From Bacillus sp. A301a_S52 (GTDB taxonomy: Bacteria > Bacillota > Bacilli > Bacillales > Salisediminibacteriaceae): DNA of 64,000 nucleotides. The stretch covers positions 4,158,001 to 4,222,000 of the forward strand of contig JABXYP010000001.1 in NCBI GenBank assembly GCA_024701455.1, written 5' to 3'. Positions within the stretch are counted from its first letter, which is position 1; each line of letters starts with the position of its first letter. Positions 8,342 to 18,002 of the stretch are shown here, piece after piece. The notes below the pieces were generated by a model. That model saw only the letters and a list, made by a program, of their open reading frames with translations. It made no database searches and was not told the DNA's origin. Both the position numbers and the translations under genes were made by a program.

Positions 8342-9334
8342 TTATTGTCTGCTTTGATCCGCAGGAAAGCGAACCTTTAGTTGATCTCGCGCATCTGTCA
8401 TGACTTGGGACGTCGATAGGGACGTGGATAAAGAATTTATTTCGTCATCTGTTAATTGACCGCTAATTTTATTATGAAACGCTTCAATTTCATATGTCAT
8501 CATCGGCTTCGTTTGATCTTCTGATATGATTTCTTCTGACCCGTCTCGATAGTAAATACGTATATCAGATAGCGTCTGAATGTGATCGATCACGATCGTC
8601 CCGTTTTCTCCCTGAATTTCAGATGGCAAGCGAGAATTCGTAATTTTAGAGTACATTGCCACCCCTTCCATTTCAGGGTAAGTTAATAGAACCGTCCCTT
8701 CACCGTCTACACCTGATTCAAGCATCACACCGTTAGCTTGAACTTTTTCAGGTTTGCCGAATAAATCTATAATGGGATAGAGGCAATATAGCCCGATATC
8801 CATTATTGAGCCATTTGACAATTCCGGTTTAAATGCATTGAGGACATTCCCTTCTTTATAAGCATCATACCGTGAAGAATATTGGCAATAGTTAGTGACA
8901 ACGCGGCGAATTGGCGCGATTTTCGCGATCGCATCACGGAGATTTTTAAAATTAGGAAGCGCTGTATTTTTCACTGCTTCCATTAATACAACGCCATATT
9001 TTTCAGCTGTTTGAATCATCTCAACAACCTCTTTATCGTGTGAGGCTATAGGCTTTTCACACAAAACATGTTTGCCCTGCTGCATACAAAGAATTGCTTG
9101 TTCAGCATGTAATGCAGTAGGACTCGCTATATAAACTGCATCTATTTCGTCACTTGCAGCCATGTCTTCAAGTTGTGTAAAGGTATGCTTGGCACCATGC
9201 TTTTGAGCAAATTCCTTCGCTCTCTCTTCTGTCCGTGAATAAACGGCTGTTAATTTGAAATCGTTCGTCGCTTGGCCCGCTTCCACAAACCAATCTGTTA
9301 TAAAATTTGTCCCAATGACACCGTATCTAATCAT
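8342..9334 (-). CDS. Gfo/Idh/MocA family NAD(P)-dependent oxidoreductase
   Basis: A 330-residue cytosolic dehydrogenase. The N-terminal Rossmann fold begins MIRYGVIGTNFIT. The family's EKP motif is present in LCEKPIAS (about residues 93-100), where the Lys is catalytic. The C-terminal alpha/beta domain contains the SIMDIGLY segment. Members oxidise or reduce sugars, inositols or related polyols; the substrate cannot be read from the sequence. GAAGGAAG precedes the ATG by a few bases. The acetamidase-type gene lies 22 nt upstream on the same strand, so the two probably form one transcript, though no common pathway is evident. Confidence 0.9.
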   Translation of the reverse strand: MIRYGVIGTNFITDWFVEAGQATNDFKLTAVYSRTEERAKEFAQKHGAKHTFTQLEDMAASDEIDAVYIASPTALHAEQAILCMQQGKHVLCEKPIASHDKEVVEMIQTAEKYGVVLMEAVKNTALPNFKNLRDAIAKIAPIRRVVTNYCQYSSRYDAYKEGNVLNAFKPELSNGSIMDIGLYCLYPIIDLFGKPEKVQANGVMLESGVDGEGTVLLTYPEMEGVAMYSKITNSRLPSEIQGENGTIVIDHIQTLSDIRIYYRDGSEEIISEDQTKPMMTYEIEAFHNKISGQLTDDEINSLSTSLSTSQVMTDARDQLKVRFPADQSRQ

Positions 9335-9356
9335 CTATTCTTCCTTCTTTCTTTGT

Positions 9357-10286
9357 TTATTTAAAAATGGCTAACGGCAAGTAGGCAGAGACGAGATAGT
9401 GAGGCAGATCAACCACCGCACTTTGCTTTAAGTCCACCGCCACACTGCATAACGCATAGGCCTCAACATCAGATAATCCATAATAACCTATAAGGTGTTC
9501 AATCATAAAACTAATCGCTTTTTTTGTGGCCGTTAATAAATCTTCTCCGTAACCAGTTGTCGCAAAATACCCTTTTCCTTCAATCCCTGTATTAAGAGGT
9601 CCCGGTGTCGTAAATTGTGGTTCATGAATTTGTTTTTGCTTATGTAGCTTAAACCGAAGTTGAATGTCCATCGGTGCTTCTATAGCTGTCCCACACACTT
9701 CCCCATCTCCTTGTGCAGCATGCGTATCTCCTACAGAAAACAATGCTCCCTCCACCCATACTGGTAAGTAAAGCTTGGCACCTCTTGTTAAATGTTTAAT
9801 ATCCATATTCCCTCCGTTTTTGCGAGGGGGTACAATATTATGAGGCCCAGGCTCAGGAAGCGCCACACCAATTGTTCCAGGGAATGGAGCGATCGGTATT
9901 TCAATTCCCGGTAGGAACTCAGCTTTATCGGACTTTAAATCCCATATTTTAAGGTAAGGGTTCTTAAAGTGCTCTTGTAACAGGCCAAAGCCTGGTGTAA
10001 CCGCCGTCCATCCCCAGTTTTGCGGACCAAAGCTTTCAATTTCCACTTCTAGTGTATCTCCAGGCATGGCTCCTTTAATATACACAGGGCCATTCACTGG
10101 GTTTACTCGTTGGAAATCCACCCTATCGAGTTCCTTCGTCGTTGAAGCGGGAGTCAGTTGCCCTGCAGAAGCATCTGTGACTTCAAAATTTAATCTCTCA
10201 CCCGGTGTAATGGTGTGTACGGGTTGAAGAGCATTATCCCAAGTAAAGTGATAACAATGGCGATGAATCGTATAATGTTGACTCAC
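9357..10286 (-). CDS. Acetamidase/formamidase family amidohydrolase
   Basis: A 309-residue cytosolic enzyme of the FmdA/AmdA family, which hydrolyses formamide, acetamide or similar short amides to ammonia and a carboxylate. Family features include the GPVYIKGAMPGDTLEV segment, HNIVPPRKNGGNMD, and the GDTHAAQGDGEVCGTA stretch, whose His and acidic residues line the metal site in known structures. The GTG start is preceded by AAAGGAG with a 6-nt spacer. It is first in a two-gene unit with the oxidoreductase. Length fits the family. The exact amide is unknown. Confidence 0.88.
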   Translation of the reverse strand: MSQHYTIHRHCYHFTWDNALQPVHTITPGERLNFEVTDASAGQLTPASTTKELDRVDFQRVNPVNGPVYIKGAMPGDTLEVEIESFGPQNWGWTAVTPGFGLLQEHFKNPYLKIWDLKSDKAEFLPGIEIPIAPFPGTIGVALPEPGPHNIVPPRKNGGNMDIKHLTRGAKLYLPVWVEGALFSVGDTHAAQGDGEVCGTAIEAPMDIQLRFKLHKQKQIHEPQFTTPGPLNTGIEGKGYFATTGYGEDLLTATKKAISFMIEHLIGYYGLSDVEAYALCSVAVDLKQSAVVDLPHYLVSAYLPLAIFK

Positions 10287-10480
10287 AGTATTCTCCTTTA
10301 TTATGTATGAGTTGAATGACTAGTCCTCCTCATAATAGCATATCCTATTAAAACATTTCAGATGTGAACCTAGTGAATTGTATGATGACATTTACATATG
10401 AAATGACATGCTTTCACACTACATTAGCCATATACCATTTAGGACATTGACTGAATTTTTGTGTTTTTTCTTAAAAACGG

Positions 10481-10509
10481 TTGTTTTATTAACTAAATCT
10501 CTCTATAAT
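10481..10509 (+). promoter_or_regulatory. SigA-type promoter of hom-thrC-thrB
   Basis: TTGTTT at 10481-10486, a 17-nt spacer and a perfect TATAAT at 10504-10509, about 60 nt before the hom start. No T-box or other riboswitch signature was recognised in the short leader. Confidence 0.7.
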
Positions 10510-10569
10510 GTCCTTTATACAAATACAAATGTACTTTAAATAGAGACGTTTTCAGGAGTGGATAGTATT

Positions 10570-11862
10570 ATGACTAAAAATATGAATATAGGATTACTCG
10601 GCTTTGGAACAGTAGGAACAGGCGTTTTACAAATTATCCAAAATCATCAAGATAAACTCAAGCATCAGTTAGGCTGTTCCGTTACCGTTAAAAAAATTCT
10701 AGTAAGTAACCTTCACAAACAACGCTCGGTTGAGGTGAATCAAGAACAATTAACCACGAGTGCTGAGGATATTCTCAATGATAACCAGATCGATGTCATC
10801 GTTGAAGTGATGGGCGGTATTGATGAGGCGCGACGTTACATCCGCCACGCTCTAGAGAACGGAAAGCATGTTATTACGGCTAATAAAGACCTTATGGCTC
10901 TTCACGGCAGTGAATTACTACAACTAGCTAATAAACAGGGCTGTGATTTATTTTATGAAGCTAGTGTTGCCGGGGGCATCCCTATTCTAAGAACACTCGT
11001 TGAAGGGTTAGCTTCAGACCGAATTACAAAAATGATGGGAATCGTCAATGGCACAACTAATTATATTTTAACAAAAATGTCAAAGGAAGGACGTGTCTAT
11101 AACGAGGTGCTAAAAGAAGCACAAGCCCTTGGTTATGCCGAATCTGACCCTACTTCTGACGTTGAGGGCCTGGATGCGGCCAGAAAGATCGCTATTTTAG
11201 GAACACTCGGCTTTTCTATGAACCTTGAGTTAGATGATGTTTCAGTGAAAGGGATTTCCAATATCACGAGTGAAGATCTTTCATATGGCGACCAACTAGG
11301 CTATACGATGAAGCTTGTGGGGATCGCTAACCGATCTGGGGACAAAGTGGAAGTTAGTGTACAGCCAACACTGGTTCCTCATGATCATCCTTTATCGTCC
11401 GTGGATGATGAATTTAACGCCGTATACGTCTATGGGGAAGCCGTTGGCGAAACAATGTACTATGGGGCTGGAGCTGGACAGCTTCCTACGGCAACAGCTG
11501 TGGTGTCAGACCTTGTGGAAGTTTTAAAAAATAAACGCCTTGGCGTTAATGGTAACAGTGTCGTTATTCCTCAATTCGACAAAAAACTTAAAACGGACGA
11601 CGATATTTTCTCTAAATTCTTTATGCGCATTCATGCGAAAGATGTCCCTGGGACCTTCTCTGCTCTCACCTCTTTGTTTGATAAGCATGGTGTTAGTCTT
11701 GAAAAGATTTTGCAAGTGCCGCTGAACGATGGTAAGCTAGCTGAAATCATCTTAGTAACACACGCCGTTTCTAAAAAGAACTATGAAACGGTTTTAACTA
11801 AATTGAAGGACACGGATGTCGTCGTAGACGTTAAGAGCAGCTACCGTGTGGAAGGAGAATAA
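10570..11862 (+). CDS. hom: Homoserine dehydrogenase
   Basis: Reduces aspartate semialdehyde to homoserine with NAD(P)H, the branch point to threonine and methionine. The 430-residue protein has the N-terminal nucleotide fold ([11 protein letters not shown]), the substrate domain with [19 protein letters not shown] and the [17 protein letters not shown] signature, and a C-terminal ACT domain (about 350-430) typical of threonine feedback. The ATG at 10570 follows AGGAG by 10 nt. An in-frame GTG at 10558 overlaps that ribosome site and is unlikely. First gene of hom-thrC-thrB, the usual Bacillus order; its stop is followed immediately by the thrC ATG. Confidence 0.97.
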   Translation: MTKNMNIGLLGFGTVGTGVLQIIQNHQDKLKHQLGCSVTVKKILVSNLHKQRSVEVNQEQLTTSAEDILNDNQIDVIVEVMGGIDEARRYIRHALENGKHVITANKDLMALHGSELLQLANKQGCDLFYEASVAGGIPILRTLVEGLASDRITKMMGIVNGTTNYILTKMSKEGRVYNEVLKEAQALGYAESDPTSDVEGLDAARKIAILGTLGFSMNLELDDVSVKGISNITSEDLSYGDQLGYTMKLVGIANRSGDKVEVSVQPTLVPHDHPLSSVDDEFNAVYVYGEAVGETMYYGAGAGQLPTATAVVSDLVEVLKNKRLGVNGNSVVIPQFDKKLKTDDDIFSKFFMRIHAKDVPGTFSALTSLFDKHGVSLEKILQVPLNDGKLAEIILVTHAVSKKNYETVLTKLKDTDVVVDVKSSYRVEGE

Positions 11863-11863
11863 C

Positions 11864-12925
11864 ATGATGTGGCGAGGATTACTTGAAGAGTATAAAGCAT
11901 ATTTACCAGTCAATGATAAAACACCGATGCTCTCTCTACAAGAGGGGAATACACCTCTTCTACCATTAAAGCATTTATCAGAAAAATGGGGGATCGACCT
12001 TCATGTGAAATACGACGGTGCCAACCCAACTGGGTCATTCAAAGATCGAGGGATGGTCATGGCCGTAGCTAAAGCGAAGGAAGCAGGCAGTGAAGCGATT
12101 ATGTGCGCCTCTACCGGAAACACGTCAGCCGCCGCTGCAGCCTATGCGGCTCAAGCGAAACTACGCTGTTTGATCGTCATTCCAGAAGGAAAGATTGCCA
12201 TGGGAAAACTGGCTCAAGCTGTCGTTTATGGGGCTGAAATCTTTAGTATTGAAGGCAACTTTGACAATGCCCTTCAAATGGTGAGAAATCTTGCTGAACA
12301 ATCCCCTATTACTCTTGTAAACTCAGTAAATCCGTTCCGAATCGAAGGTCAGAAAACAGCTGCCTTTGAAATCTGTGATGTGCTCGGGTCTGCTCCAGAT
12401 ATTTTAACAATCCCTGTAGGTAATGCTGGTAATATCACAGCTTATTGGAAAGGATTTCAAGAATATAACGCTAAGAAAGGAACCGGCTTACCGCAAATGC
12501 GCGGCTTCGAAGCGGAAGGTGCAGCAGCGATTGTGAAAAACCGTGTTATCGACAACCCTGAAACATTGGCTACTGCCATTCGTATCGGTAACCCTGCTAG
12601 CTGGGACAAAGCAGTGAAAGCAACAGAGGAATCTTCTGGTAAAATTGACTTCGTCACGGATGATGAGATTGTGGAAGCATATAAACTCCTTGCTCGTGAA
12701 GAAGGCATATTTGCAGAGCCGGCGTCTGCAGCTTCTCTAGCAGGCTTAAAAAAACAATTAGATTCAGGTGAGATTAAAAAGGGGTCTCGTGTAGTCTCCG
12801 TTTTAACAGGTAATGGTTTGAAAGATCCTAATACAGCGATTGATACAGCACCTGTTAAACCAGTGGCTCTCCCAAATGATGAGTCTGTGGTCATTGATCA
12901 TATGTTAGGCCGTGTCAACCAATGA
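11864..12925 (+). CDS. thrC: Threonine synthase
   Basis: PLP enzyme that converts O-phosphohomoserine to threonine. The 353-residue protein has the cofactor lysine in [11 protein letters not shown], the [13 protein letters not shown] phosphate-binding loop and the later PVGNAGNI and LTGNGLKDP loops. GGAAGGAG at the end of hom is 7 nt before the ATG at 11864. An in-frame GTG at 11846 lies inside hom, ahead of that site, and is not favoured. Its stop overlaps the thrB start (ATGA), so the three enzymes are co-translated. Confidence 0.97.
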   Translation: MMWRGLLEEYKAYLPVNDKTPMLSLQEGNTPLLPLKHLSEKWGIDLHVKYDGANPTGSFKDRGMVMAVAKAKEAGSEAIMCASTGNTSAAAAAYAAQAKLRCLIVIPEGKIAMGKLAQAVVYGAEIFSIEGNFDNALQMVRNLAEQSPITLVNSVNPFRIEGQKTAAFEICDVLGSAPDILTIPVGNAGNITAYWKGFQEYNAKKGTGLPQMRGFEAEGAAAIVKNRVIDNPETLATAIRIGNPASWDKAVKATEESSGKIDFVTDDEIVEAYKLLAREEGIFAEPASAASLAGLKKQLDSGEIKKGSRVVSVLTGNGLKDPNTAIDTAPVKPVALPNDESVVIDHMLGRVNQ

Positions 12926-13842
12926 CTAACTTCGCCAACTTTTCCATTCGAGTACCGGCGAGCACCGCTAACTTAGGACCAGGATTTGATTCAATAGGCA
13001 TGGCGTTGAACCGCTATTTAACATTGTATGTCACCCCTAGCGACAGGTGGGCGTTTAAAGGACGTACCGCTAACCTTGATGGTATACCTGAAGGAAAGGA
13101 AAACCTTATATACAAGATCGCTGCGTGGATCGCTGACGAATACAAGAAAGAGCTTCCATCGGCTGAAGTGGTGATGGAGAGTGAGATCCCTCTCTCCCGA
13201 GGCTTTGGTAGTAGTGCTACTGCTATAGTTGCTGGTATCGAACTCGCTAACCAACTATTAGGGCTAACACTTTCCCCTGAGGAAAAAACACGTTGGGGGA
13301 GCATTTATGAGGGCCACCCCGATAACGTAGCTCCTTCTATTTACGGCGGTCTTATTATCGGTAGTCACCGAGAAGACGACACTAACATTGTTTTGGCAGG
13401 TACACCAGATATTGATGTAATTGCACTTATTCCTGACTATGAATTAAGCACCCGGGAGTCACGAGATACATTACCTGAAACTTTACCTTATAAAGAGGCT
13501 GTTCAAGTTAGCAGCATTAGCAATGTTTTAGTAGCCGCCATCTTACAAAACAATTGGCAATTAGTAGGCCGCATGATGATGAGAGATTTATTTCATCTTC
13601 CTTACCGAATGCCCCATATTTCAGAATGGCAAAAAGCTGTTGAAATGGCTAATGAACTACCTATATATGGCGTGACATTAAGTGGAGCAGGCCCTATCGT
13701 TCTTTTCTTCGCGCCAAAAGGGAAAGGTAAAGATGTTCAATCACAAGTAAAGAGTAATTTTCCTGATCATCAAATTGACTTACTTAAAGTTGATGCTGAA
13801 GGTGTTAATGTTACCCTAGAAGCTGTCCCATCCAACCTTTAA
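12922..13842 (+). CDS. thrB: Homoserine kinase
   Basis: GHMP-family kinase that phosphorylates homoserine to supply ThrC. The 306-residue protein has the N-terminal substrate motif [15 protein letters not shown], the ATP-binding loop [12 protein letters not shown] (about 90-101) and the C-terminal [13 protein letters not shown] segment. Its ATG overlaps the thrC stop by four bases, so it is expressed by coupling. A strong terminator follows directly. Confidence 0.97.
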   Translation: MTNFANFSIRVPASTANLGPGFDSIGMALNRYLTLYVTPSDRWAFKGRTANLDGIPEGKENLIYKIAAWIADEYKKELPSAEVVMESEIPLSRGFGSSATAIVAGIELANQLLGLTLSPEEKTRWGSIYEGHPDNVAPSIYGGLIIGSHREDDTNIVLAGTPDIDVIALIPDYELSTRESRDTLPETLPYKEAVQVSSISNVLVAAILQNNWQLVGRMMMRDLFHLPYRMPHISEWQKAVEMANELPIYGVTLSGAGPIVLFFAPKGKGKDVQSQVKSNFPDHQIDLLKVDAEGVNVTLEAVPSNL

Positions 13843-13859
13843 GAAGATAGACAAAAGAT

Positions 13860-13902
13860 AACATCCGCTAAGACGTCCTATGATGCTTTAGCGGGTGTTT
13901 TA
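13860..13902 (+). terminator. Terminator of the hom-thrC-thrB operon
   Basis: AACATCCGCTAA and TTAGCGGGTGTT form a stem (with a G-U pair) followed by TTT, 18 nt after the thrB stop. Confidence 0.85.
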
Positions 13903-14085
13903 TGGAATGGCAGCCAACTAAATCTTATCAAGTCATTGATAGCCATATTAAGTGGTTCAAAAACGATCAGACACTCTAGCTAAAATAGTGACTATCAGTT
14001 GAATTGTAGAGCCTTCTACGTTTCTAATATTTCCTCAATCTTTCAAGGGTCAATTCGACATCTGACCTACCTTTTCAACCAGATG

Positions 14086-14119
14086 GGAAAAATCCCCCTT
14101 CCGCAATATACGGAAGGGG
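14086..14119 (-). terminator. Terminator downstream of tRNA-Arg
   Basis: On the minus strand CCCCTTCCG pairs with CGGAAGGGG around a 7-nt loop and is followed by GATTTTT. It lies about 75 nt beyond the tRNA 3' end. Confidence 0.7.
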
Positions 14120-14193
14120 TTATATATGACCTTATGTCCGACTATGTGACCGTTAGATGGTATGTAAGTATTTTCGCTCATCCATCACAGGGT

Positions 14194-14269
14194 TGGCGGC
14201 CCCGGCAGGAATCGAACCTGCGACGCAAGGTTTAGGAAACCTACGCTCTATCCACTGAGCTACGGGGCC
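14194..14269 (-). tRNA. tRNA-Arg (anticodon CCU), CCA encoded
   Basis: Cloverleaf on the minus strand, 76 nt with the encoded CCA. The acceptor GGCCCCG pairs with CGGGGCC and the discriminator is G. The D stem is GCTC/GAGC. The anticodon loop TTCCTAA gives CCU, reading AGG. The T arm is GCAGG-TTCGATT-CCTGC. The anticodon stem has one U-U opposition at its base. It stands alone, not in a tRNA cluster. Confidence 0.95.
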
Positions 14270-14409
14270 AACATAAGTTAATCCAATCCATATTATATAA
14301 GAAAAGTACCAGATGTTAAAGGATTTAGTTATTCTCCTTAAAATGGATGATGCACCTATCCAAAATTGGGGCATATTAAACTAAAAAGCTTTAGAAGGAG
14401 GTGCTTTCT

Positions 14410-15633
14410 TTGGATATACAGTCTGGCACATATTATTGGCCCACTACAATGACACCTCCCCCGACCTACCCTCAGCTCACAGAAGATTTAAACTGTGATG
14501 TTCTAATCATCGGGGGAGGCTCTTCAGGGGCACAGTGTGCTTATTATCTCGCTAACCATCATCTCGATGTTGTTGTCGTTGAAAAGAATCTTATTGGATT
14601 AGGCAGTACAGCGGCTAACACGGCACTGATCCAATATGCTGGCGAAAAAATGTTTACGGATTTAATTAACAGCTTTGGTGAAGACCCTATTATTCGTCAT
14701 ATTCACTTATGTAATCAAGCGATTAACGACATAGAAGAAGCACAAACTATCTGCTCAACACCTTTTGAGTTTAGGCGAAAAAAAAGTTTATATTTCGCTA
14801 GTACGGATGATGATTTAATAAAACTAAAACAGGAAGCGGACTTCCTCCACAAACATGGCTGTCCCATTGATATGTGGAATGAGACAACCATTTCTTCGCA
14901 CTATTCATTTAGCAAGGCTGGGGCTATTCTCTTTCAACAGGATGGTGAAATTAACCCTTTTAAGTTTACCCATGCCTTACTGGAGTATGCTACTAGTAAG
15001 AATGTCTCTATTTACGAAAATACATCAGTAAGTGGAATGACATTTCAACACGACCGCGTGAAGGCTCGAACTCGCAATGGGCATATTATCAAAGCCAAAA
15101 AAATAATCATTGCATCAGGATACGAAGGAACAGATATACGAAAAGAACCAAATACCTCCTTTGTCAGCACATACACAGTGACAACAAAACCGTTACAGCG
15201 TTTTAATGACTGGTATGAACGTTCGCTCATTTGGGAAACAGCTCGCCCCTATACGTATATTCGGACGACAGCTGACAATCGCGTCATTATCGGAGGCCTT
15301 GACGATTCAACCAACTTTCCTGAGGTTAGAGATAGCAAACTGATTAATAAACGGAATAAGCTTATTAAAGAGTTCAACAAGCTATTTCCTCACCTTCACG
15401 TGGAGCCAGACTTTGCATCAGCTGCCTTTTATGGTGGCACCCGTGATGGTCTTCCTATTATTGGTGAGTACTCTGATTACCCTCATTGTTATTTTCTATT
15501 TGCTTTTGGTGACAATGGAACCGTCTATAGTATGATTCTTGCAAAACTTCTTGCTGAAACAATTATTCATAAGCCACCTTCTGACAGCAACCTATATCAT
15601 TCGTCACGCCCATTAATAGCAAAAAATAGATAA
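14410..15633 (+). CDS. FAD-dependent amino acid oxidase-type oxidoreductase (DAO family)
   Basis: A flavoenzyme of about 407 residues with the N-terminal dinucleotide fold LIIGGGSSGAQCA and the acidic ribose-binding end VVVVEKN. The C-terminal DAO signature region includes VIIGGLDD and FYGGTRDGLPIIGEY. The family oxidises amino acids, sarcosine, glycerol-3-phosphate or similar; the substrate is unknown. The best start is TTG at 14410, 8 nt after AAGGAGG. The GTG at 14401 overlaps that site. It is monocistronic, between the tRNA and a bidirectional terminator. No Rieske or thiolase extension is present. Confidence 0.88.
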   Translation: MDIQSGTYYWPTTMTPPPTYPQLTEDLNCDVLIIGGGSSGAQCAYYLANHHLDVVVVEKNLIGLGSTAANTALIQYAGEKMFTDLINSFGEDPIIRHIHLCNQAINDIEEAQTICSTPFEFRRKKSLYFASTDDDLIKLKQEADFLHKHGCPIDMWNETTISSHYSFSKAGAILFQQDGEINPFKFTHALLEYATSKNVSIYENTSVSGMTFQHDRVKARTRNGHIIKAKKIIIASGYEGTDIRKEPNTSFVSTYTVTTKPLQRFNDWYERSLIWETARPYTYIRTTADNRVIIGGLDDSTNFPEVRDSKLINKRNKLIKEFNKLFPHLHVEPDFASAAFYGGTRDGLPIIGEYSDYPHCYFLFAFGDNGTVYSMILAKLLAETIIHKPPSDSNLYHSSRPLIAKNR

Positions 15634-15670
15634 GCTTCATCCACACTTTTGTAAAAAAGCTAACAAACTA

Positions 15671-15719
15671 AAGCATCTCACATTGTTAATGGTATCTAAC
15701 AATGTGAGATGCTTTTTTT
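15671..15719. terminator. Bidirectional terminator between flavoenzyme and HAD phosphatase
   Basis: A perfect 18-bp stem: AAGCATCTCACATTGTTA at 15671-15688 pairs with its complement at 15697-15714. A T-run follows on the plus strand and a shorter one on the minus strand. It serves the convergent genes on both sides. Confidence 0.92.
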
Positions 15720-15720
15720 A

Positions 15721-16497
15721 TTATAATATTCCTAAATGTTTTAACGCATAAACAATTCCATCGTCGCTAACATCCTTTGTTACAAAAGAAGCAGCTTTTT
15801 TTACTGGCTCTACCCCATTCCCCATCGCCACACTATTAGGGGTGAAATTTATCATCTCTACATCATTCGGACCATCACCAAAAACGTAAACATCCTCTTT
15901 TGTCATACCGAGCTTGTTCATCATCGTTTCTACACCATTGGCTTTCGAGCCTCCAGCGGGAACCACATCTGATGAATATTCATGCCATCTGACAAAATCA
16001 AATTTTTCATAGTTATCTATGTAAAGTTCGTCTTCCTCTTCTGCAAAGAAGATGAGTGATTGATAAATATCTCGTCCTTCAAGAAAGGCAGGATCATAAT
16101 CAGGGTGCTCAAAATGAAGTGTACCAATGCTGGTTTCAATTTGAGGATGATAAGGAATGTTCGCTTTCATATCACGTTCATTCATGTAAACGAGTGGATG
16201 ATCTCGCTTAGTTGCTTCAACAGTTAGACGGGCTAATTCTTCCTTATCCAGAGGCTTTTTTATTATCGGCTCTCCTTCAAATACCCCATATTGCCCATTA
16301 AAGCTTAAATAGGAGGTAATCCCAAGATTTTCACGAAGTTCCTTAAACATAAACGGCGCTCTTCCCGTCGCAATAGCCACAAAATGACCTTTTTCTATCA
16401 ATTGTTTTACGGCCGCTTCCGTCGATGCTGGTAATTGTTTGTCATGGTCTAATAAAGTGCCATCAATATCGAAAAAAAACAGTTTTCTATTCTTCAT
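15721..16497 (-). CDS. Cof-type HAD hydrolase
   Basis: A 258-residue phosphatase of the haloacid dehalogenase superfamily, Cof/YkrA type. Motif I is FFDIDGTLLD with the nucleophile and acid/base aspartates, motif II is AIATGR, and the metal-binding motif IV is GDGPNDVEMI. The mid-protein C2 cap is present (about 80-185). Members dephosphorylate sugar phosphates, flavin or nucleotide phosphates; substrate unassigned. It is monocistronic. The ATG follows AGGTGG with a normal spacer. Confidence 0.9.
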   Translation of the reverse strand: MKNRKLFFFDIDGTLLDHDKQLPASTEAAVKQLIEKGHFVAIATGRAPFMFKELRENLGITSYLSFNGQYGVFEGEPIIKKPLDKEELARLTVEATKRDHPLVYMNERDMKANIPYHPQIETSIGTLHFEHPDYDPAFLEGRDIYQSLIFFAEEEDELYIDNYEKFDFVRWHEYSSDVVPAGGSKANGVETMMNKLGMTKEDVYVFGDGPNDVEMINFTPNSVAMGNGVEPVKKAASFVTKDVSDDGIVYALKHLGIL

Positions 16498-16858
16498 TTA
16501 TACGCCACCTACTATTCTTAATTAAATACAATGGTTTTATTATAAGCGAATACTTCTTCCATAAGCAATAGGGTCCAGCAAGATCAAGAAGAACCCTTTT
16601 TTATACACATTTAGTACTAAAAGAGAAATAACCTATCCATAGCTTGCCTTATGCCTTACACCTTCTGTGATGACTCTCTCACTCCTATGGGCGTGCTCCG
16701 TCTCATTGCACCTTTTGTATCTATCACCAATAATTTTATCTAATTCCCTTATAGGACTATTTTATAGATAATTTCTCATTCTCGACAAATGACTAGAATT
16801 AGTCAGACATTCTCGCTGATTTTGTTCTATGTTTTTTAATTCCCTCACGCAAATTCCA
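16498..16858. other. Intergenic region upstream of metA
   Basis: About 360 nt between divergent genes. I looked for an S-box (SAM) riboswitch or T-box, which often precede methionine genes, and found no matching conserved blocks on the plus strand. Confidence 0.5.
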
Positions 16859-16886
16859 TTGTAGATTTTCTGTCAGCTGTTATAAT
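16859..16886 (+). promoter_or_regulatory. Putative SigA promoter of metA
   Basis: TTGTAG at 16859-16864, a 16-nt spacer and TATAAT at 16881-16886, about 55 nt before the metA start. Confidence 0.6.
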
Positions 16887-16941
16887 AATGTTTATCGGAA
16901 AATTCTAAACCATTCGAAATTAGTTTAGGGGGATGTTCGTC

Positions 16942-17856
16942 ATGCCTATTAGAATTCCTCGGCACCTACCGGCAGCTCAGATATTAGAAAGAGAGAATAT
17001 ATTTGTCATGGATGACGAACGGGCAATTACGCAAGATATACGCCCATTAAATATAGTCATTCTAAACCTCATGCCTGAAAAGCAAAAAACAGAAGCCCAT
17101 CTTCTGAGGCTTTTAGGGAACACTCCCTTACAAGTCAATATTACATTCTTAAAAACAGCGACGTACGAGGCAAAAAATGTGAGCGCCTCTCATATGAGAG
17201 AATTTTACACTGAGTTTTCTAATATTCGCCATAAACGATTTGACGGTATGATCATTACAGGAGCACCTATTGAGCATCTTGATTTTGAGAATGTTCACTA
17301 TTGGAAAGAGATAACAGAAATAATGGATTGGGCTGAGAAACATGTCACCTCCATTATGCATATTTGTTGGGGCGCTCAAGCAGCGTTATACCATCATTAC
17401 GGCATAACTAAATTTCCTCTCCAAGAGAAATGTTCGGGGATTTTTCACCACCGTATTTATCATGGGGAAAACCCTATTAAGCTATTACGTGGGTTTGACG
17501 ATGAATTTATCGCTCCTCATTCTAGATACACAAACATATCTGAAGAAGAGCTTATTCAACATCCTGAGCTTAAATTAGTTGCCTCCTCTCAAGAAGCAGG
17601 ACCATTTCTTATTATGTCTCAGGACGGAAAACACATTATGGCAACAGGGCATTTAGAATATGATACTGACACTTTAAAAGAAGAATATGAGCGAGATTTA
17701 AATCGAGGATTAAGTGCTCACCTCCCTGTACACTACTTTCCTAATAACGACCCGAATGAGAAGCCATTAAATAGGTGGCGTTCACATGCCCATTTACTAT
17801 TTTCTAATTGGCTGAATTACTATGTGTATCAGGAAACACCCTATGTCTGGGAATGA
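16942..17856 (+). CDS. metA: Homoserine O-acetyltransferase of the MetA family
   Basis: Activates homoserine for methionine synthesis. The 304-residue protein starts [11 protein letters not shown] as in other MetA proteins. An ATG three codons upstream (16933) is less likely because it crowds the AGGGGG ribosome site. Numbered from this start, the acyl-accepting cysteine is Cys142 ([10 protein letters not shown]), and the catalytic pair sits in ATGHLEYD. Residue 111 is Glu (GAPIEH). In the established structure-function work on this family, Glu111 favours acetyl-CoA and Gly111 succinyl-CoA, so acetyltransferase activity is predicted despite the common succinyltransferase label. It works downstream of the nearby homoserine dehydrogenase. 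Confidence 0.95.
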   Translation: MPIRIPRHLPAAQILERENIFVMDDERAITQDIRPLNIVILNLMPEKQKTEAHLLRLLGNTPLQVNITFLKTATYEAKNVSASHMREFYTEFSNIRHKRFDGMIITGAPIEHLDFENVHYWKEITEIMDWAEKHVTSIMHICWGAQAALYHHYGITKFPLQEKCSGIFHHRIYHGENPIKLLRGFDDEFIAPHSRYTNISEEELIQHPELKLVASSQEAGPFLIMSQDGKHIMATGHLEYDTDTLKEEYERDLNRGLSAHLPVHYFPNNDPNEKPLNRWRSHAHLLFSNWLNYYVYQETPYVWE

Positions 17857-17958
17857 AAAGCCCTCCCTCACAATTGCAGCAATTTAGCGACGGCCAGGAC
17901 TAAACATTGAGGCACAAAAAAGTTGAAATTGTGTGTAAAAATAAAAATTGACGTCTTA

Positions 17959-17997
17959 TCCCTCCTTTTTCTGGGTATTAGCTCCATGAAGGAGGGA
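17959..17997 (+). promoter_or_regulatory. Hairpin sequestering the ribosome-binding site of the symporter gene
   Basis: TCCCTCCTT at 17959-17967 is the exact complement of AAGGAGGGA at 17989-17997, which is the Shine-Dalgarno 5 nt before the ATG at 18003. The 9-bp stem with a 21-nt loop would hide the ribosome site. There is no T-run, so it does not look like a terminator. Confidence 0.55.
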
Positions 17998-18002
17998 CGC
18001 TT

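Noticed and set aside
10287..10557. Possible T-box leader before hom
   Set aside because: The promoter lies about 60 nt before the start, leaving no room for a T-box, and no T-box sequence was seen.
12457..12894. 145-codon antisense frame inside thrC
   Set aside because: Shadow of a well-supported enzyme gene.
16498..16941. Possible SAM (S-box) riboswitch upstream of metA
   Set aside because: None of the conserved S-box blocks could be found on the plus strand.
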